Positions 17,536 through 28,103 of a stretch of DNA of 64,000 bases are shown here, in pieces (position 1 is the stretch's first letter; each line of letters opens with the position of its first letter). A program made the translations under genes and the position numbers. The DNA comes from Anaeromonas gelatinilytica (GTDB taxonomy: Bacteria > Bacillota > Clostridia > Tissierellales > SIT17). Where the stretch lies: contig NZ_WSFU01000088.1 in assembly GCF_016820635.1 (NCBI RefSeq), forward strand, positions 1 to 64,000. The letters are read 5' to 3'. The notes below the pieces were generated by a model. The model had not been told where the DNA came from, ran no database searches, and saw nothing but the letters and a program-made list of their open reading frames with translations.

Positions 17536-20175
17536 CTATTTATTTATCTGTTCTTTCACTAAATCTTCTACAATACTTAAAGCCTCTTCAATTTTAGATG
17601 AATCTTTACCGCCAGCTTGAGCCATATTAGGTCTTCCTCCTCCTCCTCCTCCAGTAACTTTTGCAACTTCTCTTATAATATTCCCACAATGTATTCCTAA
17701 TTTCACCGAATCTTTTGTAGCCATTGCAATTAAATTCACTTTATCATCTTTTTTTGTAGCTAATACTATAATTACATTATCTAATCTTTCTTTTAATTTA
17801 TCTCCTAACTGTCTTAAACCATTAATATCTAATCCATCTATTCTCTTAGTTATTATATTTATTCCATCTAAATTATATACTTCATCCAATAAATCTTCTA
17901 TCTTTGAATCAGCTATTTTTGATTTAAGAGTTTCAATCTCTTTTTCTAAAGACTTAATTTCTTCTATTGTAGCTTTAGTTTTTTCAACAATACCATTTTT
18001 ATTTGTTTTAAGAATAAAAGTAACATCATTAATTTGTTTTTCCATTTTAACAAACATATCATATACTCTTCTACCTGTAATAGCTTCGATCCTTCTTACT
18101 CCCGAAGCAACACCTGACTCTGATATTATTTTAAACATTCCAATTTGGCTAATATTATCTACATGAGTACCACCACAAAGCTCCATACTATAGTCACCCA
18201 TTTTCACAACTCTAACTTTGTTATCATATTTTTCATCAAATAATGCAATAGCTCCCATATCCTTAGCTTCTTCCATACTTTTTTCCATAACTTTTACTTT
18301 TAATGAGTCAAATATTTGCTTATTTACTAATTGCTCTATTTCTGTCAATTGTTCTTCAGTTAATGATTCATAATGAGTAAAATCAAACCTAAGTCTTTCA
18401 TCAGTAACTAATGATCCAGCTTGATTAACATGCTCTCCTAATATAATTTTTAATGATTTATGAAGAATATGTGTAGCAGAATGATTCCTTGCTATATCAT
18501 TCCTTCTTAATTTATCTACAGAAGCTTTTATTTCATCCTCTAACTTTATACTTCCTGACTTAACTGTAACCAAATGTATAAAATTACCATTCTTGCGTTT
18601 AGTATCATATACTAATCCTTTAAAATATTCATTTTCTAAAATACCTGTATCACCAATTTGTCCTCCACTTTCTCCATAAAAAGGAGTGTTATTTAATATT
18701 AAATACCCTTCTTCATTCTCATTTAATTTTTCTATTAATTTATTATCTTTTATTATAGCTAAAACTTTTGATTGATACGATAAATTATTATATCCTTGAA
18801 ATTCCGTCTTAAAATTATATTCTAAATCTAAGTTATCCTTTGAATCCCAAGCCTCTATATCATCAGAATTTCTAGCATTCCTAGCTCGATTTCTTTGAAA
18901 CTCCATTTCCGTATTAAACCCTTTTTCATCAACATAAAAACCTTCATCTTCTAATATTTCTTTTGTTAAATCTAGAGGGAAACCATAGGTATCATATAAT
19001 TTAAAAGCTCTTTTACCTTTTAACGTATTTTCATCATTACTTTTCATTTCATCAATGTATGAATTTAATATCTCTATACCTTGATCAATTGTTTCTTCAA
19101 ATTTTTCTTCCTCAGTTTTAATGATTTTTTTAATTTGAATTTTTTTATCTTGCAATTCATTATAAAATTCTTTCCAATTATCTATAACAATATCAGCTAA
19201 TTCATATAAAAATTTATTTTTTAATCCTAATAATTTTCCATGTCTAGAAGCTCTTCTAATTAATCTTCTTAATACATATCCTCTTCCTTCATTACCTGGT
19301 AATACTCCATCAGATATCAAGAAAGTCATAGCGCGTATATGATCAGTTATAACCCTTATAGACACATCTGTTTCTTTATTATCACCATATTTTATATTAG
19401 CTATTTTCTCAATTTCATTTATAATTAAACTTATAGGTTCTATCTCAAATATATTATTCGCATTATTAAGAACTGCTGTTATTCTTTCTAAGCCCATGCC
19501 TGTATCAATATTAGGATTAGGTAATGGATTATAATTTCCATTAATATCTTTATCATATTGAGAAAATACTAAATTCCATACTTCTACATACCTATCACAT
19601 TCACAACCAGGTTTACATTTTTCATCACCACAACTATACTCTTCCCCTCTATCAATATATATTTCTGAAGAAGGTCCACAAGGCCCTACCTCTAGTTCCC
19701 AAAAATTGTCTTCTTTTCCCAGCTTCACTATCCTATCCTTAGATACACCTATTTTTCTATTCCATATTTCATAAGCTTCTTCATCTTCTACATATACAGA
19801 AACCCAAAGTTTATCTTTTGAAATGTTCAACCTTTGTACCATAAATTCCCAAGACCATTCTATTGCTTCTTCTTTAAAGTAATCACCAAAAGAAAAATTT
19901 CCTAGCATTTCAAAAAAAGTACCGTGCCTATCAGTTTTTCCTACATTTTCAATATCATCAGTTCTAACACACTTTTGACAAGTACTCATTCTATCTCTAG
20001 GAGGTTTTACTTTTCCCAAGAAATAAGGTTTTAATGGAGCCATACCAGCAATTATAAGTAATAAACTCTTATCACTCTTTGGCACTAAAGAAAAACTTTC
20101 TTTTATCATATGATCCTTTTCCTCAAAAAAATCTAAAAATTCTTTTCTAATTCTATGTAAAGTATAATTATTCAT
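17536..20175 (-). CDS. alaS: alanyl-tRNA synthetase
   Basis: This 879-residue enzyme charges tRNA-Ala. The class II catalytic core with TCQKCVRTDDIENVG and FFEMLGNFSFGDYFK is at about 55-120. The editing domain has the zinc ligands HSATH (near residue 570) and CGGTH (near 670), and the C-Ala domain with the glycine run GGGGGGRPNMAQAGG is at the end. Length and order are standard. An in-frame GTG three codons upstream overlaps the ribosome site GGAG, so ATG at 20175 is preferred. The gene is preceded by a T-box leader and followed by ireB. Confidence 0.97.
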   Translation of the reverse strand: MNNYTLHRIRKEFLDFFEEKDHMIKESFSLVPKSDKSLLLIIAGMAPLKPYFLGKVKPPRDRMSTCQKCVRTDDIENVGKTDRHGTFFEMLGNFSFGDYFKEEAIEWSWEFMVQRLNISKDKLWVSVYVEDEEAYEIWNRKIGVSKDRIVKLGKEDNFWELEVGPCGPSSEIYIDRGEEYSCGDEKCKPGCECDRYVEVWNLVFSQYDKDINGNYNPLPNPNIDTGMGLERITAVLNNANNIFEIEPISLIINEIEKIANIKYGDNKETDVSIRVITDHIRAMTFLISDGVLPGNEGRGYVLRRLIRRASRHGKLLGLKNKFLYELADIVIDNWKEFYNELQDKKIQIKKIIKTEEEKFEETIDQGIEILNSYIDEMKSNDENTLKGKRAFKLYDTYGFPLDLTKEILEDEGFYVDEKGFNTEMEFQRNRARNARNSDDIEAWDSKDNLDLEYNFKTEFQGYNNLSYQSKVLAIIKDNKLIEKLNENEEGYLILNNTPFYGESGGQIGDTGILENEYFKGLVYDTKRKNGNFIHLVTVKSGSIKLEDEIKASVDKLRRNDIARNHSATHILHKSLKIILGEHVNQAGSLVTDERLRFDFTHYESLTEEQLTEIEQLVNKQIFDSLKVKVMEKSMEEAKDMGAIALFDEKYDNKVRVVKMGDYSMELCGGTHVDNISQIGMFKIISESGVASGVRRIEAITGRRVYDMFVKMEKQINDVTFILKTNKNGIVEKTKATIEEIKSLEKEIETLKSKIADSKIEDLLDEVYNLDGINIITKRIDGLDINGLRQLGDKLKERLDNVIIVLATKKDDKVNLIAMATKDSVKLGIHCGNIIREVAKVTGGGGGGRPNMAQAGGKDSSKIEEALSIVEDLVKEQINK

Positions 20176-20214
20176 TTTATACACTCCTTTTATTAAAACA
20201 AAATTTATTCTTTA

Positions 20215-20460
20215 TAAAAAAATAAAGCTTCATCCCGGTTAGGGACGAGCTTTGCCCGCGGTACCACCCTATTTACATAAGTGTCACTTCATAATATAAC
20301 GGTTTAACCGGAAATCCTCTACTTAATTCAAGAATTCAGCTTAAGGGCTGCTTCTATATATTATATTAGGTATTTTCCAGCCTTGAATACCCTCTCTATA
20401 AATCATCATATATATACTATTCCCTATCCTAGCCTTTAATTATTTAATTATTTAATTCTT
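20215..20460 (-). promoter_or_regulatory. T-box leader of alaS
   Basis: The minus strand holds the hallmark T-box sequence AGGGTGGTACCGCGG (20270-20256), which pairs with the free CCA end of uncharged tRNA. The terminator follows at 20253-20224 (AAAGCTCGTCCC, loop TAACC, GGGATGAAGCTTT) with a U-run after it. Upstream, from about 20450, lies the stem I region with purine-rich AGAGAGGG and GGCTGGAAA elements. A GCT triplet at 20340-20338 is a candidate alanine specifier codon. Uncharged tRNA-Ala would stabilise the antiterminator and allow alaS transcription. Confidence 0.92.
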
Positions 20461-20497
20461 ATAAAAATTATAATTATTTATATTATATTTGTCAATA

Positions 20498-21670
20498 CTA
20501 CATTTCACTTATCTTTTCTACTATAAATGATAATATTATCTTTAAAGTAGTAGTAATTGGTATTGCTAATAACATCCCTAATATCCCCATTAAATTACCA
20601 CCTACTAATAATGCAATAATGACAAGTAATGGATGTAATCCTACTTTATCTCCCATAATCTTAGGTTGTAATATATTACCTTCTATCTGTTGAATAACAA
20701 CAAATAGAATTAATGCCCAAACTGCCTTCATAGGAGATTCTAAAAGTGCAAATAAAACCGCCAAAGAACCACCTATTATTGGTCCAAAATAAGGAATTAT
20801 CTCGGTAATTCCTGAAATGAATCCAATAATTAAAGCATAATTCACATTTAATATTAATAAACTGATAGCAGTAAATATACCAACAAATACTGCTATAATA
20901 AATTGTCCTCTTATAAAATTCCCTAATGAATAATCTATTTTTTTTGCTAAACTTATAATATCTGCTCTATATTTTTTAGGAATTGTCATTTCTATATTTT
21001 TTTTAAAAAACTCTTTATCTTTTACTAAATAAAATACAATAATTGGAATTAAAAATATGTTTAATGCTTTTGAAAAAAAAGACATTAAAAAATCCATAGA
21101 TCCCTTAATACCATCAATCAAAATATTTTGTATTTCAGTTATATTATTTTCAATACTATTACTAATTTCATTCAATCCAAAAGGAAGATTTTCAATATTC
21201 CTATAATAATTATCATAAAAATTATCTATAAATTTACTTATATTATTCGCATACTCAGGTAACAATTCTATTAAATTCTTAACTTCTTTAAATATTGCAG
21301 GAAATATTAATACAGCTATTAAATAGATAATACCTATAATTGATAAATATACCAACAAAGTTCCATAAATTCTTTTTATCCTTTTAGATTCTAAAAAATT
21401 AACAACTGGATTTATAATATATGCAATAATAATAGATATAAATATAGTAAATACAATTCCTCTTAAACTATTATCATTATAAATATAATAAATTATTATT
21501 AAAAAAATAAAAATTAATATTGAAATTATTCTTTGTTTTCTACTAATATATAGTCGTTTTTCTTTATCTAAATATTTATTCCCATATTTAATAATAAAAT
21601 ATGAAAATAAAATTATTAATATTATAATAGATATTTCTTTTATGTAAATTAAAGTTTCTAATAAATTCAT
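20498..21670 (-). CDS. AI-2E family transporter (PerM/YdiK-like)
   Basis: This 390-residue integral membrane protein has about eight transmembrane helices and a soluble loop at about 130-185. The family motifs are visible near the C-terminus: SGITEIIPYFGPIIGG (near residue 290), QQIEGNILQPKIMG and GVGLHP-like VGLHPLLVIIALLVGG. Members are called AI-2 exporters but also serve in Na+/H+ antiport; the substrate cannot be read from sequence. GGGGGAATAAT precedes the ATG. The T-box of alaS begins about 40 bases past its stop. Confidence 0.9.
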   Translation of the reverse strand: MNLLETLIYIKEISIIILIILFSYFIIKYGNKYLDKEKRLYISRKQRIISILIFIFLIIIYYIYNDNSLRGIVFTIFISIIIAYIINPVVNFLESKRIKRIYGTLLVYLSIIGIIYLIAVLIFPAIFKEVKNLIELLPEYANNISKFIDNFYDNYYRNIENLPFGLNEISNSIENNITEIQNILIDGIKGSMDFLMSFFSKALNIFLIPIIVFYLVKDKEFFKKNIEMTIPKKYRADIISLAKKIDYSLGNFIRGQFIIAVFVGIFTAISLLILNVNYALIIGFISGITEIIPYFGPIIGGSLAVLFALLESPMKAVWALILFVVIQQIEGNILQPKIMGDKVGLHPLLVIIALLVGGNLMGILGMLLAIPITTTLKIILSFIVEKISEM

Positions 21671-21690
21671 ATATTATTCCCCCAACATTT

Positions 21691-21715
21691 ATTAAGGCAG
21701 CATAGCTGCCTTAAT
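21691..21715 (-). terminator. hairpin after the 52-residue gene
   Basis: A perfect 11-bp stem, ATTAAGGCAGC (21691-21701) and GCTGCCTTAAT (21705-21715), begins one base after the small gene's stop. The following U-run on the minus strand is weak (TAATAAAT). It probably terminates or stabilises the upstream transcript. Confidence 0.5.
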
Positions 21716-21874
21716 TTAAAACATGTTCATATCATCAATTGCATTCATAACTTTTTTCTTACTTCTTCTCATAATTCTTTTTTTTTGTCTGGGACTCAAT
21801 CTACTGGATGCATACACACCTATAGAACTTATTATTGTTCCTGCAATAACACCATTTAAAAATTTATTATTCAT
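21716..21874 (-). CDS. 52-residue basic protein, YtxH-like N-terminus
   Basis: This short gene has an ATG at 21874 preceded by AAGGAG at eight bases. The product begins MNNKFLNGVIAGTIISSIGVYASS, written here in two parts: MNNKFLNGVIAGTIISS then IGVYASS, which is a short hydrophobic segment with glycines like YtxH-type small membrane proteins. A very basic region follows (RQKKRIMRRSKKK), then a short acidic tail. It lies 36 bases downstream of the PRC-barrel gene and is followed by a hairpin and the AI-2E gene. The function is unknown; membrane association through the first 23 residues is inferred. Confidence 0.65.
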   Translation of the reverse strand: MNNKFLNGVIAGTIISSIGVYASSRLSPRQKKRIMRRSKKKVMNAIDDMNMF

Positions 21875-21910
21875 ATCATCAACTCCTTAAAATTAGTTTA
21901 CTCAATTATA

Positions 21911-22447
21911 TCAATCTAACTCAAGAAGTTTTTTGAATTTATCCTTATTTTTTTCATAATTATCCTTAAATTGTTTATCAAGTATTAATGCATTATTACA
22001 AATATTCATACCTTTTATACATGGTAAAACATTACGTCCATCTAAAATATCTTGTATAACTCCATCTGTCAATACAAATCCCTTGATTTTTCCATTTTTT
22101 TCTTCAAACAATATATCATTAATATAACCTAAAGTTTCTCCATTTTTTATTAATACTGGTAAACCTATCATATCATTATAATCATGCATCTGTTTATCTA
22201 TTTCTGGAAAATCTTTTAAATTTTCTATAGAATTCTTCTTTTCAATCATAATAAAATCTTTACCAATACTAAAAATATTTTTATACCTTATTATTTTATT
22301 TCCTCTAAACAGTCCATTTTTACATATAAGTATTGCAGATATTCTAAAGTTTTTTTTTGAGAATATAATTCTTTTTACTGTTCCTATATTATCTCCTAAA
22401 TAGTCAGCAAAAATATTAAATGTCATTATTTCTTTGGTGCTTTTCAA
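21911..22447 (-). CDS. PRC-barrel domain protein
   Basis: This 178-residue protein appears to hold two PRC-barrel-like repeats, the clearest at about 90-150 (MIGLPVLIKNGETLGYINDI, then KIKGFVLTDG). PRC barrels occur in photosynthetic reaction centre H subunits, RimM and clostridial spore-associated proteins such as YlmC. There is no signal peptide or membrane segment. The start is a TTG at 22447 after GAGGTG; a later in-frame ATG at residue 8 is the alternative. The function is unknown. Confidence 0.75.
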   Translation of the reverse strand: MKSTKEIMTFNIFADYLGDNIGTVKRIIFSKKNFRISAILICKNGLFRGNKIIRYKNIFSIGKDFIMIEKKNSIENLKDFPEIDKQMHDYNDMIGLPVLIKNGETLGYINDILFEEKNGKIKGFVLTDGVIQDILDGRNVLPCIKGMNICNNALILDKQFKDNYEKNKDKFKKLLELD

Positions 22448-22536
22448 TCTAACACCTCTTTCTATTTCTTTAATAAATACATATATAATTATTATTTCAA
22501 AAAAAAATTTTTTTATTAATTTAAATTTAATCTATA

Positions 22537-22568
22537 AAAGCTACTAATTTAATTAAATCAGTAGCTTT
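22537..22568 (-). terminator. terminator of the isc operon
   Basis: Nine-bp stem AAAGCTACT (22537-22545) and AGTAGCTTT (22560-22568) with T-rich flanks, five bases past the iscU stop. On the minus strand the stem is followed by TTTTATAG. Confidence 0.75.
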
Positions 22569-22572
22569 TTCT

Positions 22573-22989
22573 TTAATGATGATCTTCTTTAGGTTCAAAA
22601 TCTTTCAATTCTTCAATTATTACACCACTTTTTTCTGAATAATCCTTAAGTGCTGATTTTATTGCCTCTTCGGCTAATACAGAACAATGCATCTTAACTG
22701 GAGGAAGTCCATCTAAAGCTTCAGCAACAGCTTTATTAGTTAATTTTAACGCTTCATTAATAGTTTTACCTTTTATTAATTCTGTAGCCATACTTGATGA
22801 AGCTATAGCTGACCCACATCCAAAAGTTTTAAATTTTATATCAACTATAATATCATTTTCAATTTTAAGATATATTTTCATTATATCTCCACATTTAGCA
22901 TTTCCAACTTGTCCTATTCCATCTGCATCTTCAATTTCTCCTACATTTCTTGGATTAGTAAAATGATCCATTACTTTCTCAGAATACAT
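22573..22989 (-). CDS. iscU: Fe-S cluster scaffold protein IscU/NifU
   Basis: This 138-residue scaffold receives sulfur from IscS and builds Fe-S clusters. The three conserved cysteines are seen in GNAKCGD, FGCGSAIASSS and MHCSVLAEEAI, and MDHFTNPRNVGEI is the typical N-terminus. It belongs to the NifU-like short form without a C-terminal domain. The ATG overlaps the iscS stop (TAATG), so translation is coupled. The tail (EPKEDHH) is short and charged. Confidence 0.95.
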   Translation of the reverse strand: MYSEKVMDHFTNPRNVGEIEDADGIGQVGNAKCGDIMKIYLKIENDIIVDIKFKTFGCGSAIASSSMATELIKGKTINEALKLTNKAVAEALDGLPPVKMHCSVLAEEAIKSALKDYSEKSGVIIEELKDFEPKEDHH

Positions 22990-24164
22990 TAATTATCCCC
23001 CTTTACATTTTCATACAATGGTGACATATCCCTTAATCTTTGTACAATTTTAGTTAAATTTTCTATTACATAATCTACTTCTTCCTCTGAATTAAAATCA
23101 CCTAAAGATAATCTTAAAGAACCATGTGCTATTTCATGAGGTAAACCCATTGCTAACAATACATGAGAAGGATCCAAAGAACCAGAAGTACATGCAGATC
23201 CACTAGATGCTGCTATACCAGCCATATCTAGGCTCAATAATAAAGCTTCACCCTCAATAAACTCAATTGATATATTTACATTGCCAGGCAGTCTCTTCTC
23301 AATATGTCCATTTAATTTTACATTACTAATTCTATCCATTATACCATTTATTAATCTATCTCTTAATCTTATTAAATATTTATTATGAGATTCTAAATCT
23401 TCGTATGCTAATTCCAAAGCTTTAGCTAAGCCCACTATTAGTGCAACATTTTCAGTTCCAGCTCTTCTATTTCTTTCTTGAGCACCACCATGAATATATG
23501 GATGAAGTTTTACACCTTTTCTAATATATAATGCCCCTATTCCTTTAGGTCCATAAAACTTATGAGCAGACAAGGATAGTAAATCCACTCCTAATTCGTC
23601 TACATCAATTTCTATATTTCCTATTACTTGAACAGCATCTGTATGAAAATAAATATTATTTTCTTTTGCTATTTTACCAATTTCTTTAATAGGTTGAATA
23701 GTTCCAACTTCATTATTAGCATACATTATAGTAATTAATATAGTATTATCATTTATTGCATTTTTTAAATCATCTAAATTAATCATTCCATATTTGTCTA
23801 CATCTAAATAAGTAACATTAAATCCATTTCTCTCTAAATACTCACAAGTATGAAGTACAGCATGATGTTCTATTTTAGTAGTTATTATATGATTGCCCTT
23901 ATCTTTATTTCCAAAAGCAACTCCTTTAATTGCCCAATTATCAGATTCAGATCCTCCACTCGTAAAATATATTTCTCTTGAAGTAGCTCCCAATGTTCTA
24001 GCAACTAAATCTCTTGATTCATCTAAAGCCTTTTTTGAATTTCTTCCCTTTTTATATATACTTGAAGGATTTCCATAATTCTCAGTAAAATATGGAATCA
24101 TACTTTCAACAACTTCTTTCTTTACTTGTGTTGTAGCAGCATTATCCATGTATACATCTTTCAT
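22989..24164 (-). CDS. iscS: cysteine desulfurase IscS/NifS
   Basis: This 391-residue PLP enzyme converts cysteine to alanine and passes sulfur to IscU. The N-terminus VYMDNAATTQ, the PLP lysine in SLSAHKFYGPKG (near residue 205) and the catalytic cysteine in GSACTSGSLDPSHVL (near 325) are all present. GGGAGG precedes the ATG at 24164; an in-frame ATG eight codons upstream precedes that site and is rejected. It is the middle gene of iscR-iscS-iscU. Confidence 0.95.
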   Translation of the reverse strand: MKDVYMDNAATTQVKKEVVESMIPYFTENYGNPSSIYKKGRNSKKALDESRDLVARTLGATSREIYFTSGGSESDNWAIKGVAFGNKDKGNHIITTKIEHHAVLHTCEYLERNGFNVTYLDVDKYGMINLDDLKNAINDNTILITIMYANNEVGTIQPIKEIGKIAKENNIYFHTDAVQVIGNIEIDVDELGVDLLSLSAHKFYGPKGIGALYIRKGVKLHPYIHGGAQERNRRAGTENVALIVGLAKALELAYEDLESHNKYLIRLRDRLINGIMDRISNVKLNGHIEKRLPGNVNISIEFIEGEALLLSLDMAGIAASSGSACTSGSLDPSHVLLAMGLPHEIAHGSLRLSLGDFNSEEEVDYVIENLTKIVQRLRDMSPLYENVKGDN

Positions 24165-24230
24165 AAAATGTACCTCCCTATTTATCATATTTTCTATTCA
24201 TACCTATAGAAAAATTAAGTTTAACATTTA

Positions 24231-24680
24231 TTATATATAAAACATATAAGATTTATTTTTATCAATTTCTTCTTGCTCATCTACCATATCTTGTAATGTA
24301 ACTGTATCTATAACTTGATTAACACTATCTCTAATTTTTTTCCATACTCCTCTAGTTACACAAAATTCTCCTTTATCACAATCTATTGCTTCTCCTTCTA
24401 TCACACAATCCGCAGGAGCAATATTTCCTTCTAAAGATCTAATAACATCACCTACAGTAATATCTTTTGGTTCACTGGATAAAAGATATCCTCCTTGGGC
24501 ACCTCTTACGCTATTTACTAATCCATCTTTTCTTAACGTTGCAATCAACTGTTCTAAATAATGTTCTGATATATTTTGTTTCTCAGCAATATCTTTAAGT
24601 GGTAATGGCCCTTTGCCAAAATGTAATGATAATTCAAACATAGCTTTAAGACCATATCTACCTTTTGTAGATAATTTCAT
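24231..24680 (-). CDS. iscR: Rrf2 family regulator IscR
   Basis: This 149-residue regulator has an Rrf2 winged helix (MKLSTKGRYGLKAMFEL, ISEHYLEQLIATLRKDGLV, GAQGGYLLS) and three cysteines (CVIEG, DCDKG, EFCVTRGVW) at the expected Fe-S positions near residues 90-105. It heads the isc operon and should repress it when cluster supply is adequate. CymR, a close relative without the cysteines, is the alternative; the cysteines favour IscR. A sigma-A promoter with a possible operator lies just upstream. Confidence 0.92.
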   Translation of the reverse strand: MKLSTKGRYGLKAMFELSLHFGKGPLPLKDIAEKQNISEHYLEQLIATLRKDGLVNSVRGAQGGYLLSSEPKDITVGDVIRSLEGNIAPADCVIEGEAIDCDKGEFCVTRGVWKKIRDSVNQVIDTVTLQDMVDEQEEIDKNKSYMFYI

Positions 24681-24728
24681 TTTATCACCCTTTCGAATCC
24701 CTACTATACCACTTGGATTTATGTGTTC

Positions 24729-24757
24729 AGTATATTATATCCGACTATCCTTGTCAA
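24729..24757 (-). promoter_or_regulatory. isc operon promoter with possible IscR operator
   Basis: On the minus strand TTGACA (24757-24752), a 17-base spacer and TATACT (24734-24729) form an almost perfect sigma-A promoter about 50 bases before iscR. The spacer holds GTCGGATA, and CTTGAC...GTCGGATA recalls operators of clostridial Rrf2/IscR regulators, which would place IscR over its own promoter. Confidence 0.75.
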
Positions 24758-24833
24758 GATTCAATCAATATTAATATCTATAAAATTATTTTATAAATAT
24801 CAATAAATAAAAATGATAATCATTACTTTCTAT

Positions 24834-26498
24834 TTAATTTTTGGGAAATCTTACAATAAAGTAGTTTCCATCATCTATAATCAAATCTAAACTTCCATTA
24901 TTTTTTTCTACTAAACTTTTAACAATATACAAACCTAATCCCCTATTTTTATCACCATTAGTTGAAAAATCTTTTTCAAATATATTATCTCTAATCTCTT
25001 CCTTAATTATAGGTTTATTATTATATACACTAAATACGTAGTCTCCCACACTTTCATATATTTCTATCTTCAATACTTTATTATCAAATCCTGAAACTTC
25101 TAAGGCTTGTACAGCATTTTTCAATAAATTTGTTAATATTTTTGATAAATCATATAAATTAATATTAATATTCTTTGGTAATTCAATAAAATCTATTTCT
25201 ACATTAATTCCAACCTTTTTGGCTTTATTTATAGCGGAATATATCGTCGCCTCAATTTCTGGAATACCTATTTTATATCTTGACGTTAATAATCTACCTT
25301 CCTTAACTACATCCTGTAAATAGTTCAAAGCTTTATCACTTTGTTTCATTTCTAATAATCCTTGAATTATTTGTAAGTGATTAAAAAAATCATGTTTATA
25401 TATCCTTAGTTTACTGTTCATATCTTCAGTTACTTCTAATCTATAATTAGAAACTTCTTTTTCCGTCATTAACTTTGAAAAAACTAATAGCTCTAATATA
25501 ATCCATAAAGATATTATTAAACCTACAAACCCTAACATTAAGAAACTTTCTCGCAAAGACTCTTTTGTTTCCCCAATAATAGAATCCATAGATTGGATTG
25601 TAGATAAATACCAACCATCTATGCTTTCTATTTTTGAAATACTAAGTAATACCTTCTTATTATTATAATCTATCTCTTTAGTCTCAATATTTATACCTTT
25701 ATCTATCGAATCTTTTACTTCAGAAGATAAGTTTAAATCTTCTTTATTATTGAATAAAACTTCTCCTTTATCATTAAAAATAGATATGTCATATATATCA
25801 TTTACTAGTATATCTTTATATAAAGAATTTAATGCATCAATATTTACAATGGTTACTAGTATACCAGCATGAAAATTCCTATCTTTCTCTTGAACATTAT
25901 GTTTTTCAGCCATAGCTTTCGGTATCATATAATTTAATTTCTGAAATACTATAAGACTTTCTTCATAATCATCTTTTAAATAACTCGTTTCATCATCATT
26001 ATAAATCCATATTTGATCTCTTTCATCCTTCAAAAATTCTCTATAAACTTTTGATTTTAAAAATTCATCTTCAATAATTTTATGTTCTTCTTCGTTTGAA
26101 AAAAATTTATCATTATAAGTTACATATATTAAGTGATCAATAAAATAATTTTCATTCTTAACTTCATTTAATTTTTCCTGTAAATAACTATCTACCCTCT
26201 TTTGATACTTTTCTTCTACTTTATCATACTGATATAAAGATGCATTATATCCATTATCATTAGCTATTTCATTAATATCCTTTTTCAAATTATCTATATT
26301 ATAATCAATTGATTGAGTAGTCTTATATAAAACTTGATTAGAAGATTCAATTCTTTCCTTTGTAATTATAGACATTGTACTTTTATAATTAATAAAAATA
26401 TTTAAAATCATAGGTATATAGATCAATAATATTATCAATATTAAAAACCTTATTCTTATTTTTTTATCTTTCATTATACTTAGCAAAAAAATTTTCAT
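24834..26498 (-). CDS. orphan sensor histidine kinase with Spo0B-like helical domain
   Basis: This 554-residue membrane kinase has transmembrane segments at about 15-38 and 318-340 enclosing a large Cache-like sensor domain. The dimerisation helix is of the Spo0B/CitA type (YKHDFFNHLQIIQGLLEM near residue 372, with the probable phospho-His in KHDFF), followed by the ATPase motifs NLLKNAVQAL (N box) and RGLGLYIVKSL (G box). No response regulator is adjacent. Sporulating clostridia use orphan kinases of this kind to phosphorylate Spo0A directly; that role is inference. ATG at 26498 follows GAGGTG at six bases. Confidence 0.85.
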   Translation of the reverse strand: MKIFLLSIMKDKKIRIRFLILIILLIYIPMILNIFINYKSTMSIITKERIESSNQVLYKTTQSIDYNIDNLKKDINEIANDNGYNASLYQYDKVEEKYQKRVDSYLQEKLNEVKNENYFIDHLIYVTYNDKFFSNEEEHKIIEDEFLKSKVYREFLKDERDQIWIYNDDETSYLKDDYEESLIVFQKLNYMIPKAMAEKHNVQEKDRNFHAGILVTIVNIDALNSLYKDILVNDIYDISIFNDKGEVLFNNKEDLNLSSEVKDSIDKGINIETKEIDYNNKKVLLSISKIESIDGWYLSTIQSMDSIIGETKESLRESFLMLGFVGLIISLWIILELLVFSKLMTEKEVSNYRLEVTEDMNSKLRIYKHDFFNHLQIIQGLLEMKQSDKALNYLQDVVKEGRLLTSRYKIGIPEIEATIYSAINKAKKVGINVEIDFIELPKNININLYDLSKILTNLLKNAVQALEVSGFDNKVLKIEIYESVGDYVFSVYNNKPIIKEEIRDNIFEKDFSTNGDKNRGLGLYIVKSLVEKNNGSLDLIIDDGNYFIVRFPKN

Positions 26499-26507
26499 AG
26501 TTTTCAC

Positions 26508-28071
<1,564 letters not shown>

Positions 28072-28073
<2 letters not shown>

Positions 28074-28099
28074 AAAGCTCCCCACTTGGGGAGCTTTTT
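28072..28099. terminator. bidirectional terminator between gdhA and psuG
   Basis: A perfect 12-bp stem, AAAAAGCTCCCC and GGGGAGCTTTTT with loop ACTT, overlaps the gdhA stop and lies four bases from the psuG stop on the other strand. It has A- and T-runs for both directions. Confidence 0.95.
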
Positions 28100-28103
28100 A
28101 TAC

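Noticed and set aside
24775-24830. Terminator for the orphan kinase gene
   Set aside because: AT-only stems without a defined GC core; not distinguishable from background in this sequence.
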